Shown here one piece after another: positions 20,248 through 28,850 of a DNA stretch of 64,000 nt. The position numbers were made by a program, and so were the translations under genes. Numbering within the stretch: position 1 is the stretch's first letter; the number at the start of each line of letters is the position of its first letter. The notes under the pieces were generated by a model. It saw nothing but the letters and a program-made list of their open reading frames with translations. It was not told where the DNA came from and did no database searches. The DNA comes from Chromohalobacter marismortui. GTDB lineage: Bacteria; Pseudomonadota; Gammaproteobacteria; Pseudomonadales; Halomonadaceae. The DNA is taken from NCBI RefSeq assembly GCF_004364315.1, contig NZ_SOBR01000002.1:496001-560000 (forward strand), given 5' to 3'.

Positions 20248-21621
20248 ATGACAACCCTCGTTTCCCATCACGAGATTCGTGACCGTTTTTCCAAGGCCAT
20301 GTCGGCCATGTATCAGGACGAGGTGCCACAGTACGAAACCCTGCTCGACCTGGTGGCGGAAGTGAACCGCGAGACCCTCGAGCGCGACCCCGAACTGGCC
20401 GAGCGACTCGCGACCCACGACGAACTGAATCGTCTCGGCGTCGAGCGGCACGGTGCCATTCGTGTCGGCAGCGCCGAGGAACTCGCCATGCTGCGCCGGT
20501 TGTTCGCGGTGATGGGCATGGTCCCGGTGGGCTACTACGATCTCTCCGAAGCCGGCGTGCCGGTACATTCCACCGCCTTCCGTCCCATCGACGACGAAGC
20601 CCTGGCGCGCAATCCCTTCCGTGTCTTCACGTCCCTGCTGCGCCTGGAACTGATCGAAAGCCCCGAGCTGCGCGAGCGTGCCGCCGGCATTCTTGCCGCG
20701 CGCGACATCTTCACATCCGGCGCACGCGAGCTGATCGCGCTCAATGAAACACAGGGGGGACTGAGCGACGAGCAGGCCGAGCGCTTCGTGAAAGAGGCGC
20801 TGGAGACCTTTCGCTGGCACCGAGACGCCACGGTGGATCTGGACACCTACGAGGCGCTGCATGCCGAGCACCGGCTGATCGCCGACGTGGTCTGCTTCCG
20901 CGGGCCGCACATCAATCACCTGACGCCGCGCACCCTGGACATCGACGAGGTCCAGCGGCGGATGCCGGCGGCGGGGATGAACCCCAAGGAAGTCATCGAA
21001 GGCCCCCCGCGTCGCGCCTGCCCGATCCTGCTGCGCCAGACCAGCTTCAAGGCCCTGGAGGAGCCGATCCGCTTCGCCGGCGATCGCCAGGGCACCCATA
21101 CCGCACGCTTCGGCGAGATCGAACAGCGCGGCGTGGCGCTGACGGCCAAGGGACGCGCTCTCTACGACCGGCTGCTCGGCGAGTCGCGCCGACGCACCGC
21201 CGGCCTGACCAACGAGGCGCACCAGCGCGTGCTGGCCGAGGTCTTCGCCGATTTCCCGGATACCGAGGCCGAACTGCGCCGTCAGGGCCTGGCCTTCTTC
21301 GAATACCGGACGACCGAAGCGGGACGCGAGGCCGGCGCGATCGCCGAGACCGAGGTCGAGGTCGAGCGGTTGATCGAGCAGGGGCTGATCACGGCCCGGC
21401 CGATCACCTACGAGGATTTCCTGCCGGTCAGCGCGGCCGGCATCTTTCAATCGAACCTCGGCGGTGACGGCAGCGAGGCCTATGCCGGCCACGCCAACCG
21501 CGAAGCCTTCGAGGAGGCACTGGGCGCGCCGGTGACCGACGAGCTGACGCTCTATGCCGAACGCGAGCGGAGTTCTCTGGATGCCGCTCTGACGTCTCTG
21601 GGCATCCCGCCAGTCCGCTAG
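20248..21621 (+). CDS. hglS: 2-oxoadipate dioxygenase/decarboxylase (HglS-like)
   Basis: 457 residues of the former DUF1338/YdcJ family. Putative metal ligands are H68 (in VERHGAIR, with R72 four residues on, the spacing known from the Pseudomonas enzyme), a histidine in RGPHINHLTPR, and a glutamate in FGEIEQRG. HglS converts 2-oxoadipate, from the D-lysine pathway, to D-2-hydroxyglutarate with O2. No other lysine-catabolism gene is adjacent. The stop codon overlaps that of the convergent dipeptidase gene. Confidence 0.88.
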   Translation: MTTLVSHHEIRDRFSKAMSAMYQDEVPQYETLLDLVAEVNRETLERDPELAERLATHDELNRLGVERHGAIRVGSAEELAMLRRLFAVMGMVPVGYYDLSEAGVPVHSTAFRPIDDEALARNPFRVFTSLLRLELIESPELRERAAGILAARDIFTSGARELIALNETQGGLSDEQAERFVKEALETFRWHRDATVDLDTYEALHAEHRLIADVVCFRGPHINHLTPRTLDIDEVQRRMPAAGMNPKEVIEGPPRRACPILLRQTSFKALEEPIRFAGDRQGTHTARFGEIEQRGVALTAKGRALYDRLLGESRRRTAGLTNEAHQRVLAEVFADFPDTEAELRRQGLAFFEYRTTEAGREAGAIAETEVEVERLIEQGLITARPITYEDFLPVSAAGIFQSNLGGDGSEAYAGHANREAFEEALGAPVTDELTLYAERERSSLDAALTSLGIPPVR

Positions 21622-22400
21622 GCATCTTGCCCCAGCGATCGCCGCCAACGCGCCTCCAGGCTATCGGGGCTGGTCGCTCCAAAGACTGCCCGCGCCGAAC
21701 CCCGATACCAGGCCCACATCTGATCGCCATAGCTATAGTGCCACCACTCGCAGGGCAGGTTGGCAAAGCCGGCATCATGCATGGCGTGGTAGAGGATGCG
21801 CCGACGGTCGCGGTAGAGTCGCGACTCGGCATTATCGGCATGATGCTCGAAGTAGACGGTATGCGAGGCGGGCCGCGCTTCATCGAATGCCGAGCCCATT
21901 TCCAGCAGCATCCCATCAGCATCGCAGAGTGCTACATCCACCGCCCCGCCGGTGAGATGCGGGCTCGGGCACTCTGACCGATCGCTTGGCGGCGAGACGA
22001 ATGCCCGCGTCATCGCACGCAAATCCGATTCGTCGAGATCCGCGTAGCGCGCTTCCACCATTCCCAGCAAAGTGTCATACAGGTAACGCTGCACGGCATA
22101 GGGCCGCCAGGCATCCAGCACCACCAAGCCCAGGCCGTCCGGCAGGCGCCTAGCCACCGTGAGAAGCCGTCGATAGACCGCCTCCCGCGCCCAGCACTCG
22201 GGTACCGCTCCAGGCACGCCAAGCGCATGGTAGATGGGGTGCACGCGCAAGGCCGGCGCCGCGAGGCTAAACGCATGCAGCATCGACCCATCGTCGACGA
22301 TGGGTATGCTGGCGATAGTCTCCCATTGCGGCTCGGCGATGGGTTCGATGGGACAAAGCGTCGAATCAGTCACGTTCAAGGGGTTCGTTTCCAAGGTCAT
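21618..22400 (-). CDS. VanX/DdpX-type D-alanyl-D-alanine dipeptidase (M15D)
   Basis: 260 residues. The zinc site of peptidase M15D is present: SPHLTGGAVDVAL gives the SxHxxGxAxD motif, and PCEWWHYSYG supplies the catalytic Glu and last His. The LDAWRPYAVQ segment contains the family arginine. It hydrolyses D-Ala-D-Ala or related D-dipeptides. Its ATG begins one base after the stop of the TRAP large permease, so it is the last gene of that operon. There is no VanH or VanA homologue nearby, so a nutritional or wall-recycling role is more likely than resistance. Confidence 0.88.
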   Translation of the reverse strand: MTLETNPLNVTDSTLCPIEPIAEPQWETIASIPIVDDGSMLHAFSLAAPALRVHPIYHALGVPGAVPECWAREAVYRRLLTVARRLPDGLGLVVLDAWRPYAVQRYLYDTLLGMVEARYADLDESDLRAMTRAFVSPPSDRSECPSPHLTGGAVDVALCDADGMLLEMGSAFDEARPASHTVYFEHHADNAESRLYRDRRRILYHAMHDAGFANLPCEWWHYSYGDQMWAWYRGSARAVFGATSPDSLEARWRRSLGQDA

Positions 22401-22401
22401 G

Positions 22402-23682
22402 TCAGCCCAGAGTGTTGGGTAGCCAGGTAATCAGGCCGGGAAAAGCGATCAGTACCAGCAAGACCGCTATCGCCGTCAGAATGAACGGCCAGATGGTGCG
22501 GAAAAGCACGGTGATATCCAACCGACTGACCGCCGCGGCGATGAACAGACAAGCGCCCATGGGGGGCGTTATCAAGGCGATGGTGATATTCAGCGTGATG
22601 ATGATGCCAAGCGCCACGGGGTCGATGCCGGCCGCCAACGCCACCGGTGTAAACACTGGCGAGAGCAGCATCAGCGCCGAGACCTCTTCCATGAACATGC
22701 CGGTGACGAAGGTGATCGCGCTGAGCAACAGCAATACAATCACCGGCGAGCCGATGAACGGCTCGAGCAGTCCAGCGAAGCGCTCTGGCGCCTGGGCATA
22801 GGCCAGCTCCCAGCTGATCACCGAGGAGATGCCGATGATCATGAAGATCGCGGCAGCCAACCGAGTGGTCTCGACCACCGCTCGCCAGAAAGCCGTCGGA
22901 CGTAGCTCACCCATGAGCCATCCACATACCGCGACGTAGAGGACAGTCAAGGCCGCGGACTCGGTCGGCGTGACGATCCCCAGTACGATCCCAGCGACGA
23001 TGATGAACGGGGCGACGAGGGCCGGTAGCGCGCCACGCACCGCATCGTAGACCTCGCTTCTCGCCGGCAAGGTGGTACGCCGCTCGAAGCCCGCACGCCT
23101 GGCATGCACGGCATTCATGGTCATGAATGCCAGCGCCAGCAGCAGGCCCGGCACCACGCCGCCCAGGAACAATTGCCCGACCGAGGTGTTGGTCTGCGCA
23201 CTATAGAGAATCATGAAGATGCTCGGCGGAATGATCGGGCCGATCAGTGAACTACCGGCGGTCAACCCGGCAGCGAAGGCAGTGGAATAGCCCTCGCGCG
23301 TCATCGCCGGTACCAGCAACGCCCCCATCGCCGACGCATCGGCAGCTGCCGAGCCGTTGATACCGGACATGAACACGCTTCCCACCACGTTGACGTGCCC
23401 GATACCACCGCGCAGATGGCCGACCAAAAGGCGCGCAACGCGCATCAGTCGCTCGGTCAAACCACAGGCGTTCATCAGATTACCGGCGAGGATGAACAAC
23501 GGAATCGCCATCAGCGAAAAGCTATTGAGACCACCGAAGAACTGCTGCGGCATCATCCGCGCAATCATCCCAGGATCGACGAACGCGAACCCCATCAGGG
23601 CGGTCACGGTCAGCGTCAAGAAAAGTGGAATACCCAGTAAGGTATTGACCAGCAAGGTCGCGAACATCGCGGCAACCATCAT
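22402..23682 (-). CDS. TRAP transporter large permease (DctM)
   Basis: 426 residues with about twelve membrane helices and the DctM pattern (LGIPLFLTL near the start, GINGSAAADASAMGALLVP near 110, PPSIFMILY near 155). It couples sodium flow to uptake of the ligand handed over by the binding protein. It overlaps the small permease gene by 4 bases (ATGA) and is followed directly by the dipeptidase gene. Confidence 0.93.
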   Translation of the reverse strand: MMVAAMFATLLVNTLLGIPLFLTLTVTALMGFAFVDPGMIARMMPQQFFGGLNSFSLMAIPLFILAGNLMNACGLTERLMRVARLLVGHLRGGIGHVNVVGSVFMSGINGSAAADASAMGALLVPAMTREGYSTAFAAGLTAGSSLIGPIIPPSIFMILYSAQTNTSVGQLFLGGVVPGLLLALAFMTMNAVHARRAGFERRTTLPARSEVYDAVRGALPALVAPFIIVAGIVLGIVTPTESAALTVLYVAVCGWLMGELRPTAFWRAVVETTRLAAAIFMIIGISSVISWELAYAQAPERFAGLLEPFIGSPVIVLLLLSAITFVTGMFMEEVSALMLLSPVFTPVALAAGIDPVALGIIITLNITIALITPPMGACLFIAAAVSRLDITVLFRTIWPFILTAIAVLLVLIAFPGLITWLPNTLG

Positions 23683-24194
23683 GATGACGCCTCCGACACC
23701 GTGTCCGCATCATCGATACCAGGCTGCGGCAGCGGGCGTGGTCCGTAGATCAGCACCTGCAGTGCCAGCAACCCGAAGCCAATGGGCATGGCCAGCATGG
23801 GGATGGTACGGCTGATGCCCAGCCCCTGGGAGGTGAAATAACTCACCGACAAAGCGTAGTGCCAGCTCCACCAGGTCATCGCCAACGCCAGGCCCAGGGT
23901 CAGCAGCCACTGGTAGGCCAGCAGCACGCGCCGGGCGGTCGCGCCGAGATGCCGCTCGAGCAGCGCCACGCGCATGTGTTCGCCGCGCACCCAGACGTTG
24001 CCGGCAATCAGCAACGCCGAGGCGATCAAGCAGTAACGCGCAAGTTCATCGCTCCAGATCGGCGCCTGCCCGACCAGGTAGCGGGTAACGACGCCGTAGA
24101 GGATGTCGATCAGGGTCATCATGAGCGCCAGGCCGCCGAGGCCGGTGGTAAGCCGCCCCAGCAGCGTCAACAGGGTATCTCGAAACATGGACAT
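23679..24194 (-). CDS. TRAP transporter small permease (DctQ)
   Basis: 171 residues with four membrane helices (about 12-32, 47-63, 86-105, 128-148). The PIWSDELARYCLI segment (about 38-50) is the DctQ signature. It partners the large permease next to it. The start is not certain; the ATGs at 24194 and 24188 are both close to weak ribosome sites, and the longer frame to 24233 has none. Confidence 0.87.
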   Translation of the reverse strand: MSMFRDTLLTLLGRLTTGLGGLALMMTLIDILYGVVTRYLVGQAPIWSDELARYCLIASALLIAGNVWVRGEHMRVALLERHLGATARRVLLAYQWLLTLGLALAMTWWSWHYALSVSYFTSQGLGISRTIPMLAMPIGFGLLALQVLIYGPRPLPQPGIDDADTVSEASS

Positions 24195-24258
24195 ATCATG
24201 CTCATGGCCGACTGCATGCCGGCCATGAAACACGCCTCGTCAAGTGAATGAAGAGCGC

Positions 24259-25293
24259 TCAATCGGCGAGCAGATCGCTCTGTCCGGCATCTTCGAGGGC
24301 CATCTTTATCCACTCGTCGCCGATGCCCTGTTCGCGCAACCAGTCGATATACGCCGGCTGTCCCTGCTCACGAAAAGCGGCCATGTCCTCGCTGGAGGGT
24401 TCGATCACCTGCATGCCATTATCGGCAAGGAACTGGATACGCTCGTCGACCCGCTTTTCGACACTCTCACGATTGAGTTCACTGGCCTTCTTCACGGCCG
24501 CATCAAGCGCCTGGCGGTTCTCCTCGGAAAGCCCCTCATACCAATCGCCGTTGGCGATCAGGAACTGATCCGAGTACTGCACATTGGCCAGTGTCAGATA
24601 CTTCTGCACCTCGTAGAGGCTACCCATGATGATGTACATCGGTGGGTTCATCTGACCATCGGCGACGTTGGTCTTGAGTGCCATGTAGGTATCGGTCCAG
24701 GGGATCGGCGTGCCGGAGGCGCCGAAAGCCTCGTAGAGCGCCACCTGGCTGGGGTCCATGGCGCGAAAGCGCAACCCCTCGAAATCTTCCGGGTTACTGA
24801 TGGGACGCTTCGAGTTGGTGAAATCCAGGAAACCACCCTCTTCGACCACCCCGAGCAGCTCGGCGCCGGTACGCTTCTTGAGAGTATCCTCGACCTTGTT
24901 CCAATAATCGCCCTCGTCGAAAAACTGATGGGCGGCTTCATAGTCGTCGAACAGGAAGGGGATCGCGCTGACGTAGATTTCAGGCACGATCGGCGACAAG
25001 CCGGCGAACGAAGCGATGTTCAAACTCGGCGTATTGATCACCTGCTCCATACGCGCCTGTTCTTCGCCGAGCATGGAGTTGGGATACAGCTTGAGCTGGA
25101 TATCGCCGTCGGTTTTCTGCTCGACGAGCCGCTTGAGATTGGACGCAAACAGATGGACCGCGTTCTTGTCGGCATCAGGCGGTCCGTTATAGCTCAGATT
25201 CACGGTGGTGGCGGCATTCGCCAGGCTTGTCATTGCCAGCAAGCCACTCGCGACGGTGGCCAGCAAGACGGGACGCAACATTGAAGTACGCAT
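24259..25293 (-). CDS. TRAP transporter substrate-binding protein (DctP)
   Basis: 344 residues. A signal peptide is cleaved near residue 27 (SLANA-ATT). The DctP fold shows AIPFLFDD near 110 and the arginine-bearing GLRFRAMDP near 175, which usually grips a ligand carboxylate. It therefore should bind a carboxylate-containing solute in the periplasm. It is the first gene of the operon dctP-dctQ-dctM-dipeptidase, so the solute may be a D-dipeptide or a product of one. The start has an AAGGAG site. Confidence 0.92.
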   Translation of the reverse strand: MRTSMLRPVLLATVASGLLAMTSLANAATTVNLSYNGPPDADKNAVHLFASNLKRLVEQKTDGDIQLKLYPNSMLGEEQARMEQVINTPSLNIASFAGLSPIVPEIYVSAIPFLFDDYEAAHQFFDEGDYWNKVEDTLKKRTGAELLGVVEEGGFLDFTNSKRPISNPEDFEGLRFRAMDPSQVALYEAFGASGTPIPWTDTYMALKTNVADGQMNPPMYIIMGSLYEVQKYLTLANVQYSDQFLIANGDWYEGLSEENRQALDAAVKKASELNRESVEKRVDERIQFLADNGMQVIEPSSEDMAAFREQGQPAYIDWLREQGIGDEWIKMALEDAGQSDLLAD

Positions 25294-25435
25294 GAAAGGC
25301 TCCTTGTTGTTATCGGCACGCGAGACGAGTCGCGCAAGGATCAGCCGTTGTTACTCGATCGCAAGTTTCCCTGGTCACAAGTTTCAAGCGGCGTCCCATG
25401 ACGCTAATCGTTGCGCTGTTGACCTTTCAAGCGCA

Positions 25436-26392
25436 CTAGCGTTGCCTTAAAGGCAACGTCCGTGCATCCAAGACGCGCGGTGCGTCGGCGCTGAAGAAAC
25501 GCATGCTGTATCGCAAATGCTTGATGAAAGCTTGAGCAGCCACCGTCAAAGGCCGTTCGGCCTGACTGACGATGCGTGCCTGCGCCTGACACAGTACCTC
25601 GGCATCCACCTCACGCGTGACGATGCTCCCTTCATGGATTTCTTCCAGAACACTGAGCTCAGGCATGAACGTCACCCCCAACCCGGAGCGCACGAAATTC
25701 TTGAGCACCGATACCGAATTGGTCTTCATGCGCGGTCGGTAAGACAGCGTGGCCGTCCGCAATGCCATATCGACCAACTGCCCCATGCCGGTTTGTCCAT
25801 CGATCAGCGCCAAGGAGTGCGCACCGATCTCGGTCAGCGTCAGCGGTGCCGTCGCACGCGCCAACGCATGTTCGGCAGGCACGATCAGATCCAGCGGTTG
25901 GCAGCGATCGACGTGCGATACCAATTGCTGATCGTCGGGTGGCGCATACAGCAGTGCCAGGTCGACCGTACCGTCCTTGACCAGTGCCATCGCATCGGTG
26001 AGCCCAGCCATGTGCACTTCGATTTCCAACCCCGGATAGGTGGCCAGAAAATTCTGCAAGGGCGCCGAGACCAGATCCGCGATGAACCCCTCGCCGACGG
26101 CGATGTGTACCTCGCCGTGTTCGAGGTTCTGCATGGCCTGCAACTGAGACAGTGTCGCCCGCTCGGCGGCACGCCGATCGCGATAGTGGCGCAGCATCAA
26201 TTCACCGGCAGGGGTCAAACCGACCCGCGGTGAACGCACCAGCAGCGTGACACCCAGCTCTTCCTCGAGCGCGCGTAGTTGTCTGCTAAGTGCCGACGGA
26301 TTGACCTCCAGGTGCGAGGCGGCTCGACGCAGCGAGCCATAGCATACGACAGCATCGAGATATTCAAGCGCGCGGGATTTGAATGGCGTCAT
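25436..26392 (-). CDS. LysR-type regulator upstream of the TRAP operon
   Basis: 318 residues, helix-turn-helix at about 20-50 (GSLRRAASHLEVNPSALSRQL), effector domain at about 90-295. It points in the same direction as the TRAP-dipeptidase operon, 142 bases upstream, so it is its likely regulator. A 19-base near-palindrome covers its last codons. The effector is unknown. Confidence 0.88.
   Translation of the reverse strand: MTPFKSRALEYLDAVVCYGSLRRAASHLEVNPSALSRQLRALEEELGVTLLVRSPRVGLTPAGELMLRHYRDRRAAERATLSQLQAMQNLEHGEVHIAVGEGFIADLVSAPLQNFLATYPGLEIEVHMAGLTDAMALVKDGTVDLALLYAPPDDQQLVSHVDRCQPLDLIVPAEHALARATAPLTLTEIGAHSLALIDGQTGMGQLVDMALRTATLSYRPRMKTNSVSVLKNFVRSGLGVTFMPELSVLEEIHEGSIVTREVDAEVLCQAQARIVSQAERPLTVAAQAFIKHLRYSMRFFSADAPRVLDARTLPLRQR
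25440..25458. repeat. Near-palindrome over the end of the LysR gene
   Basis: CGTTGCCTT-A-AAGGCAACG, 9-base arms around one base, encoding part of the C-terminal LPLRQR of the regulator. It lies about 150 bases before the dctP start. The single-base centre makes an RNA hairpin poor and a DNA-binding site more plausible. Confidence 0.45.
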
Positions 26393-26513
26393 GGCAAGCT
26401 CGATCAGTAGTCCGGTAAAGAGGCATCATCATACGAAAGGCCATGGGGATAGGATTGATTCCAATCCGCAACCGGCGTAGCGTGGAAGCGTCGAATTCAT
26501 AGGAGACTGGATC

Positions 26514-26636
26514 ATGGCGGAAGCCAAGAGTGTCATCAAACGTGTCTACGTTCCGACCTACGTCCGCGATCTGCCCAATGGCGAGCGCGTGACGGTGCCT
26601 GGACATTACAAGAAGACACCCACGCACTCACGCTGA
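26514..26636 (+). CDS. Small basic protein, 40 residues, unknown function
   Basis: ATG 26514 follows AGGAG by eight bases. The 40-residue product starts MAEAKSVIKRVYVPTYVRD and ends in a GHYKKT... tail, rich in Lys, Arg, Tyr and Val. The pattern of a YVR-type motif, then GERV, then a His/Lys tail, recalls small conserved proteins with a YxRxxGxxVxxHxR core, but I cannot name a family. It sits alone between the LysR gene and a lipoprotein gene. The strong ribosome site and clean stop make a real gene likely. Confidence 0.6.
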   Translation: MAEAKSVIKRVYVPTYVRDLPNGERVTVPGHYKKTPTHSR

Positions 26637-26739
26637 CGCTGGTGATTGGGTCGCGCCCGCCCGCTTGGCGGGTCATGCAAGAAACCGTGAACGCTCTGCA
26701 ATCGGCAGGGCGTTTGTCATGGTACGCATACATCACGCG

Positions 26740-27276
26740 TCAACGGCTCAGATTGACTTCTCGCGTCTGGCCGGCGCCGATCTCGATCTGCTTGAGGATC
26801 AGCGGGCTGCGCGAGCCATCCGGCAAGCGCACGCTTCCGGCCACATAGAAGACGCCTGCAGGGAGGCCGGTAGCCTCGAAATACCCGTTGTCGTCGGTCT
26901 GGGCATAATGCGTGTATGCTCGGGCCCGTGGATCCGCCGGCTCGATACGCTTACCCGCCAATGCAACCTCGGCGGCTTCGGCGGAATAGCGCGTCGCCGG
27001 CGCGATCGACACGGTCTCCCCTTTGCCCGCCACCATGCCATATTGCGATGAGTCATATCGTAGCCGTCCCTTGACGACAGCGGTGCCGTGCTTGTTCAGC
27101 TTGGCATATTCTTCGGCAGGAAACGCGACCTGGCGCTCGACGGCGCCTACCGAGGCATCTTGGCCGGCTTCCTCGATCTCGACGGACTGCGTCGGCCCTC
27201 CCGTAGGAAACATCTCGCAGCCACTCAGCATCAGCCCCACCAGGGCCAGCCACCATCCCATGCGTTTATGTCTCAT
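26740..27276 (-). CDS. Lipoprotein with carboxypeptidase-regulatory-like fold
   Basis: 178 residues. A signal peptide ends in lipobox LMLSGC. The C-terminal part (DDNGYFEATGLPAGVFYVAGSV) looks like the beta-sandwich of carboxypeptidase regulatory-like or DUF4198-type domains, often structural. I chose the ATG eight codons into the longest frame because an AAGGTGG lies nine bases upstream. No specific role can be given. It lies just downstream of the PEBP gene on the same strand, 25 bases away, so the two may be cotranscribed. Confidence 0.7.
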   Translation of the reverse strand: MRHKRMGWWLALVGLMLSGCEMFPTGGPTQSVEIEEAGQDASVGAVERQVAFPAEEYAKLNKHGTAVVKGRLRYDSSQYGMVAGKGETVSIAPATRYSAEAAEVALAGKRIEPADPRARAYTHYAQTDDNGYFEATGLPAGVFYVAGSVRLPDGSRSPLILKQIEIGAGQTREVNLSR

Positions 27277-27301
27277 TCCATGCGCCACCTTATGCATGAA
27301 C

Positions 27302-27928
27302 TTACCGCGTAAGTTCTGGATTGAGCGTGTAGGTCCCCATCACGCTGGCTTGCTCGATGATATGCCCCTGCATGGCGTCGAGCACCTCATCGCCGGTGAA
27401 CTCGCCCTGCAAACCCAGTGACGCGATATCCAGCGCATAGACGGTGAAGTGGTAGCGATGTATCAAGGCATCGTTCCACGGTGGGCATGGCCCATCATAG
27501 CCCCCGTAGATACCTTCGAGTTGCTCGTCGTCGACGAAGAAGTCCGTGTAGCTATTGATGCCGCGTACTCCCTTGCCGGTTTCACCCGGTGCCTTGCCCA
27601 TGAGCACGACACCGTCAGCATCTTCACCTTCGTCGATGCCGTTCACGTCCGCCGGGATATCGATCAATACCCAGTGATAGAAATCGGCGCGCGGCAGGTC
27701 GGCGGGCACGCTGCGGCCTTCCTGATTGACGTCGCTGGGGTCCGTGGGTGCATCCACATCGACCACCAACAGCGCAAGGCTGCGCGTCCCGACGGGGACA
27801 TCATTCCACCGCACACACGGATTACGGTTGTCGCTGAAACGCAGATGTTGCTGGGAATCGGAAACGGCGAACGCAAAGCGTTCGGGGATGGGGCCCCCCT
27901 CGATGACGTCCTGCACGTCGATGCGCAT
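27302..27928 (-). CDS. YbhB/YbcL family PEBP-like protein
   Basis: 208 residues, one phosphatidylethanolamine-binding-protein fold. The ligand pocket motifs are visible: CVRWNDVPVGTRSLALLVVDVDAP (about 38-61) and FYHWVLIDIP (about 83-92), followed by GYDGPCPPWNDALIHRYHFTVYALD (about 143-167). There is no signal peptide. Bacterial members are of uncertain function, and some inhibit serine proteases. The start has an AGGAGAAA site; the upstream extension to 28036 is unsupported. Confidence 0.88.
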   Translation of the reverse strand: MRIDVQDVIEGGPIPERFAFAVSDSQQHLRFSDNRNPCVRWNDVPVGTRSLALLVVDVDAPTDPSDVNQEGRSVPADLPRADFYHWVLIDIPADVNGIDEGEDADGVVLMGKAPGETGKGVRGINSYTDFFVDDEQLEGIYGGYDGPCPPWNDALIHRYHFTVYALDIASLGLQGEFTGDEVLDAMQGHIIEQASVMGTYTLNPELTR

Positions 27929-28119
27929 GCGGCTTTCTCCTGATAAAACGTAGTGAAGATGGCACGTTCCTGAGTTTGGCACATTCATGAGCCGATGCGC
28001 ATAGGACCAACGGCGTCCAGCATCGGTCGCGAACATCAGCCGTGAAGGGCCGATCCTCCTGTGAGGAATGTGAATTTGACCGATACTGTACGCACCCTCG
28101 ATCCGAAAGGAGAATCATC

Positions 28120-28560
28120 ATGCCACGCTGGATCCCGCTCGCCTTCATCGCTGGCTTCTTCGCCGTCCTGTGCTTTCATCAACCCATGGCGGGCTTGCTG
28201 CATGCCTACGCCATCATCCCGTTCGCCCCCTATGGCACGTCACCCGTTCCCCCCCTGGGGGTCCCTCAGTGGCTGTCGGCAAGCTTCTGGGGGGGTGTAT
28301 GGGGGATCGTCATGCTGTGGGTATTCACACGTTTCCACGTCACGACCGGGCTATGGTGGAAAAGCATAGTGTTCGGCGGTATCGCCTTGACACTCGTGGC
28401 ACTGTTCATCGTTTTTCCGCTCAAGGGACGCGGCCTCAACCTCGCCGGGTTTCCCATCGGCTTCCTGGTCAATGGCGCCTGGGGGATCGGTTTCTGGGTC
28501 TTCGCACGCTGCTTCGGGCTCTGGAAGACCGCGTCGCGACCGACGTCATCAACCCCATAG
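28120..28560 (+). CDS. Four-helix membrane protein, unknown function
   Basis: 146 residues with hydrophobic segments at about 5-24, 55-71, 82-102 and 112-132, so an integral membrane protein with little outside the bilayer. I do not recognise a named family beyond general uncharacterised proteobacterial membrane proteins. ATG 28120 has an AAAGGAG site. Its end overlaps the end of a small convergent gene by 12 bases. Confidence 0.7.
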   Translation: MPRWIPLAFIAGFFAVLCFHQPMAGLLHAYAIIPFAPYGTSPVPPLGVPQWLSASFWGGVWGIVMLWVFTRFHVTTGLWWKSIVFGGIALTLVALFIVFPLKGRGLNLAGFPIGFLVNGAWGIGFWVFARCFGLWKTASRPTSSTP

Positions 28561-28734
28561 CAGGGTCACCAGCAAGGCCAAGGCCCCTACGCTCAAGGCG
28601 GTGAGCACAGCGACACTCACCAGCCGATCCAGCCAGATATCGACACGGCGTCTGGAGCGGCTCGCAGGGGCCGCTCTCCGGCGACGCGTGGCACCTTGAC
28701 GTTGTCGTCTGATGGCTTTGGCCACTTGGGGCAT
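28549..28734 (-). CDS. Small basic single-pass membrane protein
   Basis: 61 residues: a strongly basic first half (RRQRQGATRRRRAAPASRSRRR) and one C-terminal hydrophobic helix (about 36-60). The start follows a GAGTGAGGA site. Basic N-terminus and C-terminal helix suggest a tail-anchored or N-in inner-membrane protein. Its 3' end overlaps the convergent membrane protein gene. High-GC frames can mimic basic tails, so this is only probable. Confidence 0.45.
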   Translation of the reverse strand: MPQVAKAIRRQRQGATRRRRAAPASRSRRRVDIWLDRLVSVAVLTALSVGALALLVTLLWG

Positions 28735-28804
28735 TCCTCACTCCCGTGCATGCAATATCGCTTACCATAAGGGGTGACGCGCATTTCCACCAGCGTCAAC
28801 GCAA

Positions 28805-28828
28805 AACGCCCGGCCGAGACCGGGCGTT
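28805..28828 (-). terminator. Intrinsic terminator of the BCCT gene
   Basis: Perfect 9-base arms AACGCCCGG/CCGGGCGTT with a 6-base loop, followed on the minus strand by TTTTGC. A second hairpin (28834-28853, TAGCGTC/GACGCTA) overlaps the stop codon just before it. Confidence 0.8.
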
Positions 28829-28850
28829 ACACCTAGCGTCACGTGAGACG

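Noticed and set aside
21618..22400. VanX-like gene as a vancomycin resistance determinant
   Set aside because: No vanH, vanA or vanRS-like genes are present, and the gene belongs to a TRAP uptake operon. Stand-alone homologues are common in Gram-negative bacteria.
26656..26672. Hairpin after the 40-residue protein gene as a terminator
   Set aside because: Six-base stem without a T run; too weak to call.
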